Translations under genes and position numbers: made by a program
The notes under the pieces: model-generated
Databases searched by the model: none
What the model saw: the letters and a program-made list of their open reading frames with translations, nothing else
What the model was told of the DNA's origin: nothing
Assembly: GCA_947245315.1 (NCBI GenBank)
Contig: CAMXNV010000119.1
Location: forward strand, 1 to 6,967
Reading direction: 5' to 3'
Origin: an uncultured Oscillibacter sp.
GTDB taxonomy: Bacteria; Bacillota; Clostridia; Oscillospirales; Oscillospiraceae
Length of the DNA: 6,967 nt
In this document: in pieces, positions 6,136-6,967 of the stretch
How the letters are laid out: each line of letters begins with the position of its first letter
Position numbering within the stretch: position 1 is the first letter of the stretch

Positions 6136-6440
6136 GCCATTTAGCGAAGGATATGACCCCTCAGGTCACATGGAAGGACATCACCCCCGGCGGCGCGATC
6201 TTTGAGGGCGGCACCTCCCAGGTCGTGGAGACCGGCGACTGGCGGACCATGAAGCCGGTGCTGGACTTTGATAAATGCAAGCAGTGCCTGCTGTGCGCCC
6301 CGGTGTGCCCGGACATGTCCATCCCCGTCAACAAGGACGGCAAGCGGGAGGACTTCAACTACTTCTTCTGCAAGGGCTGCGGCATCTGCGCCAATGTCTG
6401 CCCCTTCGGGGCCATCACCATGGTCAAGGACGAAAAATAA
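6132..6440 (+). CDS. porD: 2-oxoacid:ferredoxin oxidoreductase, delta subunit (2x[4Fe-4S])
   Basis: This 102-residue ferredoxin-like subunit passes electrons from the TPP site to external ferredoxin. Two complete CxxCxxCxxxCP clusters are seen: Cys49, Cys52, Cys55, Cys59 (CKQCLLCAPVCP) and Cys80, Cys83, Cys86, Cys90 (CKGCGICANVCP). The N-terminal part (DITPGGAIFEGGTSQ) is the usual delta-subunit extension that packs on the catalytic subunits. The start at 6132 overlaps the porC stop in ATGA. AAGGAAGG (6124-6131) sits unusually close to this codon, so coupling probably matters. An in-frame ATG at 6153 is the alternative start. The gene is followed by a 171-base gap before the alpha gene, larger than usual within such operons. 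Confidence 0.92.
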   Translation: MSHLAKDMTPQVTWKDITPGGAIFEGGTSQVVETGDWRTMKPVLDFDKCKQCLLCAPVCPDMSIPVNKDGKREDFNYFFCKGCGICANVCPFGAITMVKDEK

Positions 6441-6539
6441 CCTACTTTTCTTGAAAGATTGTAACGACACTTGGCTTTGCCGAGCAAAGCCTTAGTGGAG
6501 TACGTCCCCGAAGGGGAAAAGTAGGCAAAAGAACTTTTG
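6441..6539 (+). repeat. Structured repeat-like insert between porD and porA
   Basis: CCTACTTTTC (6441-6450), directly after the porD stop, is perfectly complementary to GAAAAGTAGG (6516-6525). The enclosed bases form two further stems: GGCTTTGC (6473-6480) with GCAAAGCC (6484-6491), loop CGA, and a CCCC (6506-6509)/GGGG (6513-6516) stem with a GAA loop, whose last base pair competes with the outer stem. A fourth stem, CAAAA (6526-6530)/TTTTG (6535-6539), follows. Together they would fold as a branched RNA. The stretch is visibly richer in A and T than the flanking genes. It could be a dispersed repeat inserted in the operon, an mRNA processing or stabilising element, or both. I cannot assign a family. 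Confidence 0.55.
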
Positions 6540-6611
6540 ACTTTGCAGTCTGGCACTTAGCCAAGTCTAAGCAACGCTACATAGAATTGCTAAAATGAAG
6601 GGGAGCAATCA
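6540..6611 (+). other. AT-richer spacer before porA with small dyads
   Basis: AGCCAAGT (6559-6566) is complementary to ACTTGGCT (6469-6476) inside the preceding insert, so the insert may extend at least to here. CTTAG (6556-6560) and CTAAG (6567-6571) form a further small dyad. The segment ends with the porA ribosome site AAGGGGAG (6598-6605), six bases before the ATG. A TGCTAAAAT (6588-6596) resembles an extended -10 but lies too close to the ribosome site to serve porA. Confidence 0.4.
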
Positions 6612-6967
6612 ATGAGTATCAGAGAACGTTTATCGGGCAACGAGGCCGTTGCCTACGCGATGAAGCAGATCAACCCCGACGTCATGGGCGCGTATCCCAT
6701 CACGCCCAGCACGGAAATTCCTCAGTACTTCTCCGCCTACGTGGACAACGGCGAGGTGGATACCGATTTCATCGCCGTGGAGTCCGAGCACTCCGCCATG
6801 TCCACCTGCATCGGCGCTCAGGCCGCCGGCTGCCGGGCCATTTCCGCCACCAGCTCCTGCGGCCTCATCTACATGGCCGAAATGCTGTACGTGGCCGCCT
6901 CCGACCGCCTGCCCATCACCCTGGCGGTGTCCTGCCGCGCCCTGTCCGGCCCCATCAACATCAACAA
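6612..6967 (+). CDS. porA: 2-oxoacid:ferredoxin oxidoreductase, alpha subunit, 3' end outside the window
   Basis: The first 118 residues of the alpha subunit are visible, and the frame runs off the edge. This part is the N-terminal pyrimidine-binding (TPP) domain. It contains YPITPSTEIPQYF (residues 28-40), the motif that contacts the substrate carboxylate in pyruvate:ferredoxin oxidoreductases, then AVESEHSAMS (55-64), ATSSCGL (79-85) and SCRALSGPININ (107-118). The start at 6612 is set by AAGGGGAG at 6598-6605 and by the standard N-terminus (GNEAVAYAMKQINPDV). A full subunit is usually close to 400 residues, and the beta subunit should follow. Position 83 is Cys in the TSS-x-GL motif, where I expect Gln in many homologues. 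It reads as the pyruvate/2-oxoisovalerate branch; exact substrate is not settled by this fragment. Confidence 0.92.
   Translation, partial: MSIRERLSGNEAVAYAMKQINPDVMGAYPITPSTEIPQYFSAYVDNGEVDTDFIAVESEHSAMSTCIGAQAAGCRAISATSSCGLIYMAEMLYVAASDRLPITLAVSCRALSGPININ

Noticed and set aside
6568..6596. Separate promoter for porA (TAAGCA then TGCTAAAAT)
   Set aside because: The -35 is poor, and the implied start site would fall inside the porA ribosome site. Co-transcription with porC and porD is more likely.

Overview
The window looks like chromosomal DNA from a high-GC Firmicute, most likely a gut clostridium of the Oscillospiraceae type (relatives of Flavonifractor, Oscillibacter or Intestinimonas). 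This is an inference. It rests on GC-rich codon use, strong purine-rich Shine-Dalgarno sites (AAAGGAGG-like), near-consensus sigma-A promoters, a helix-turn-helix plus zinc-ribbon regulator of a kind common in clostridia, and a four-subunit type 2-oxoacid:ferredoxin oxidoreductase. No plasmid, phage, transposase, CRISPR, tRNA or rRNA signal is visible.

Layout: (1) 1-1883, the 3' part of a glycogen debranching enzyme (GlgX/isoamylase type, GH13), cut by the window edge. (2) 1884-2378, a stretch without a gene. It is filled by three imperfect inverted-repeat units whose ends share GTAGGGG/CCCCTAC, like small dispersed or MITE-like repeats, followed by a promoter. (3) 2379-2825, a small XRE-type regulator with a C-terminal zinc ribbon, then an intrinsic terminator. 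(4) 2884-3849 on the minus strand, a LysR-family regulator. (5) 3850-4271, a divergent control region with a perfect-consensus promoter for lysR, an extended -10 promoter for the rightward gene, and a roughly 210-nt leader containing inverted repeats. (6) 4272-5465, methionine gamma-lyase with every expected active-site residue. (7) 5557-6967, the gamma, delta and (partial) alpha subunits of a 2-oxoacid:ferredoxin oxidoreductase in the order C-D-A. A beta subunit is expected just past the edge. A structured, AT-richer repeat-like insert sits between the delta and alpha genes.

How the genes may work together: methionine gamma-lyase splits L-methionine to methanethiol, ammonia and 2-oxobutyrate. 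2-Oxobutyrate is a plausible substrate for the oxidoreductase downstream, which would give propionyl-CoA, CO2 and reduced ferredoxin. The divergent LysR regulator is the natural candidate to control this set. The genes themselves belong to known families. The less ordinary material is non-coding: the repeat cluster, the long megL leader and the insert inside the oxidoreductase operon.
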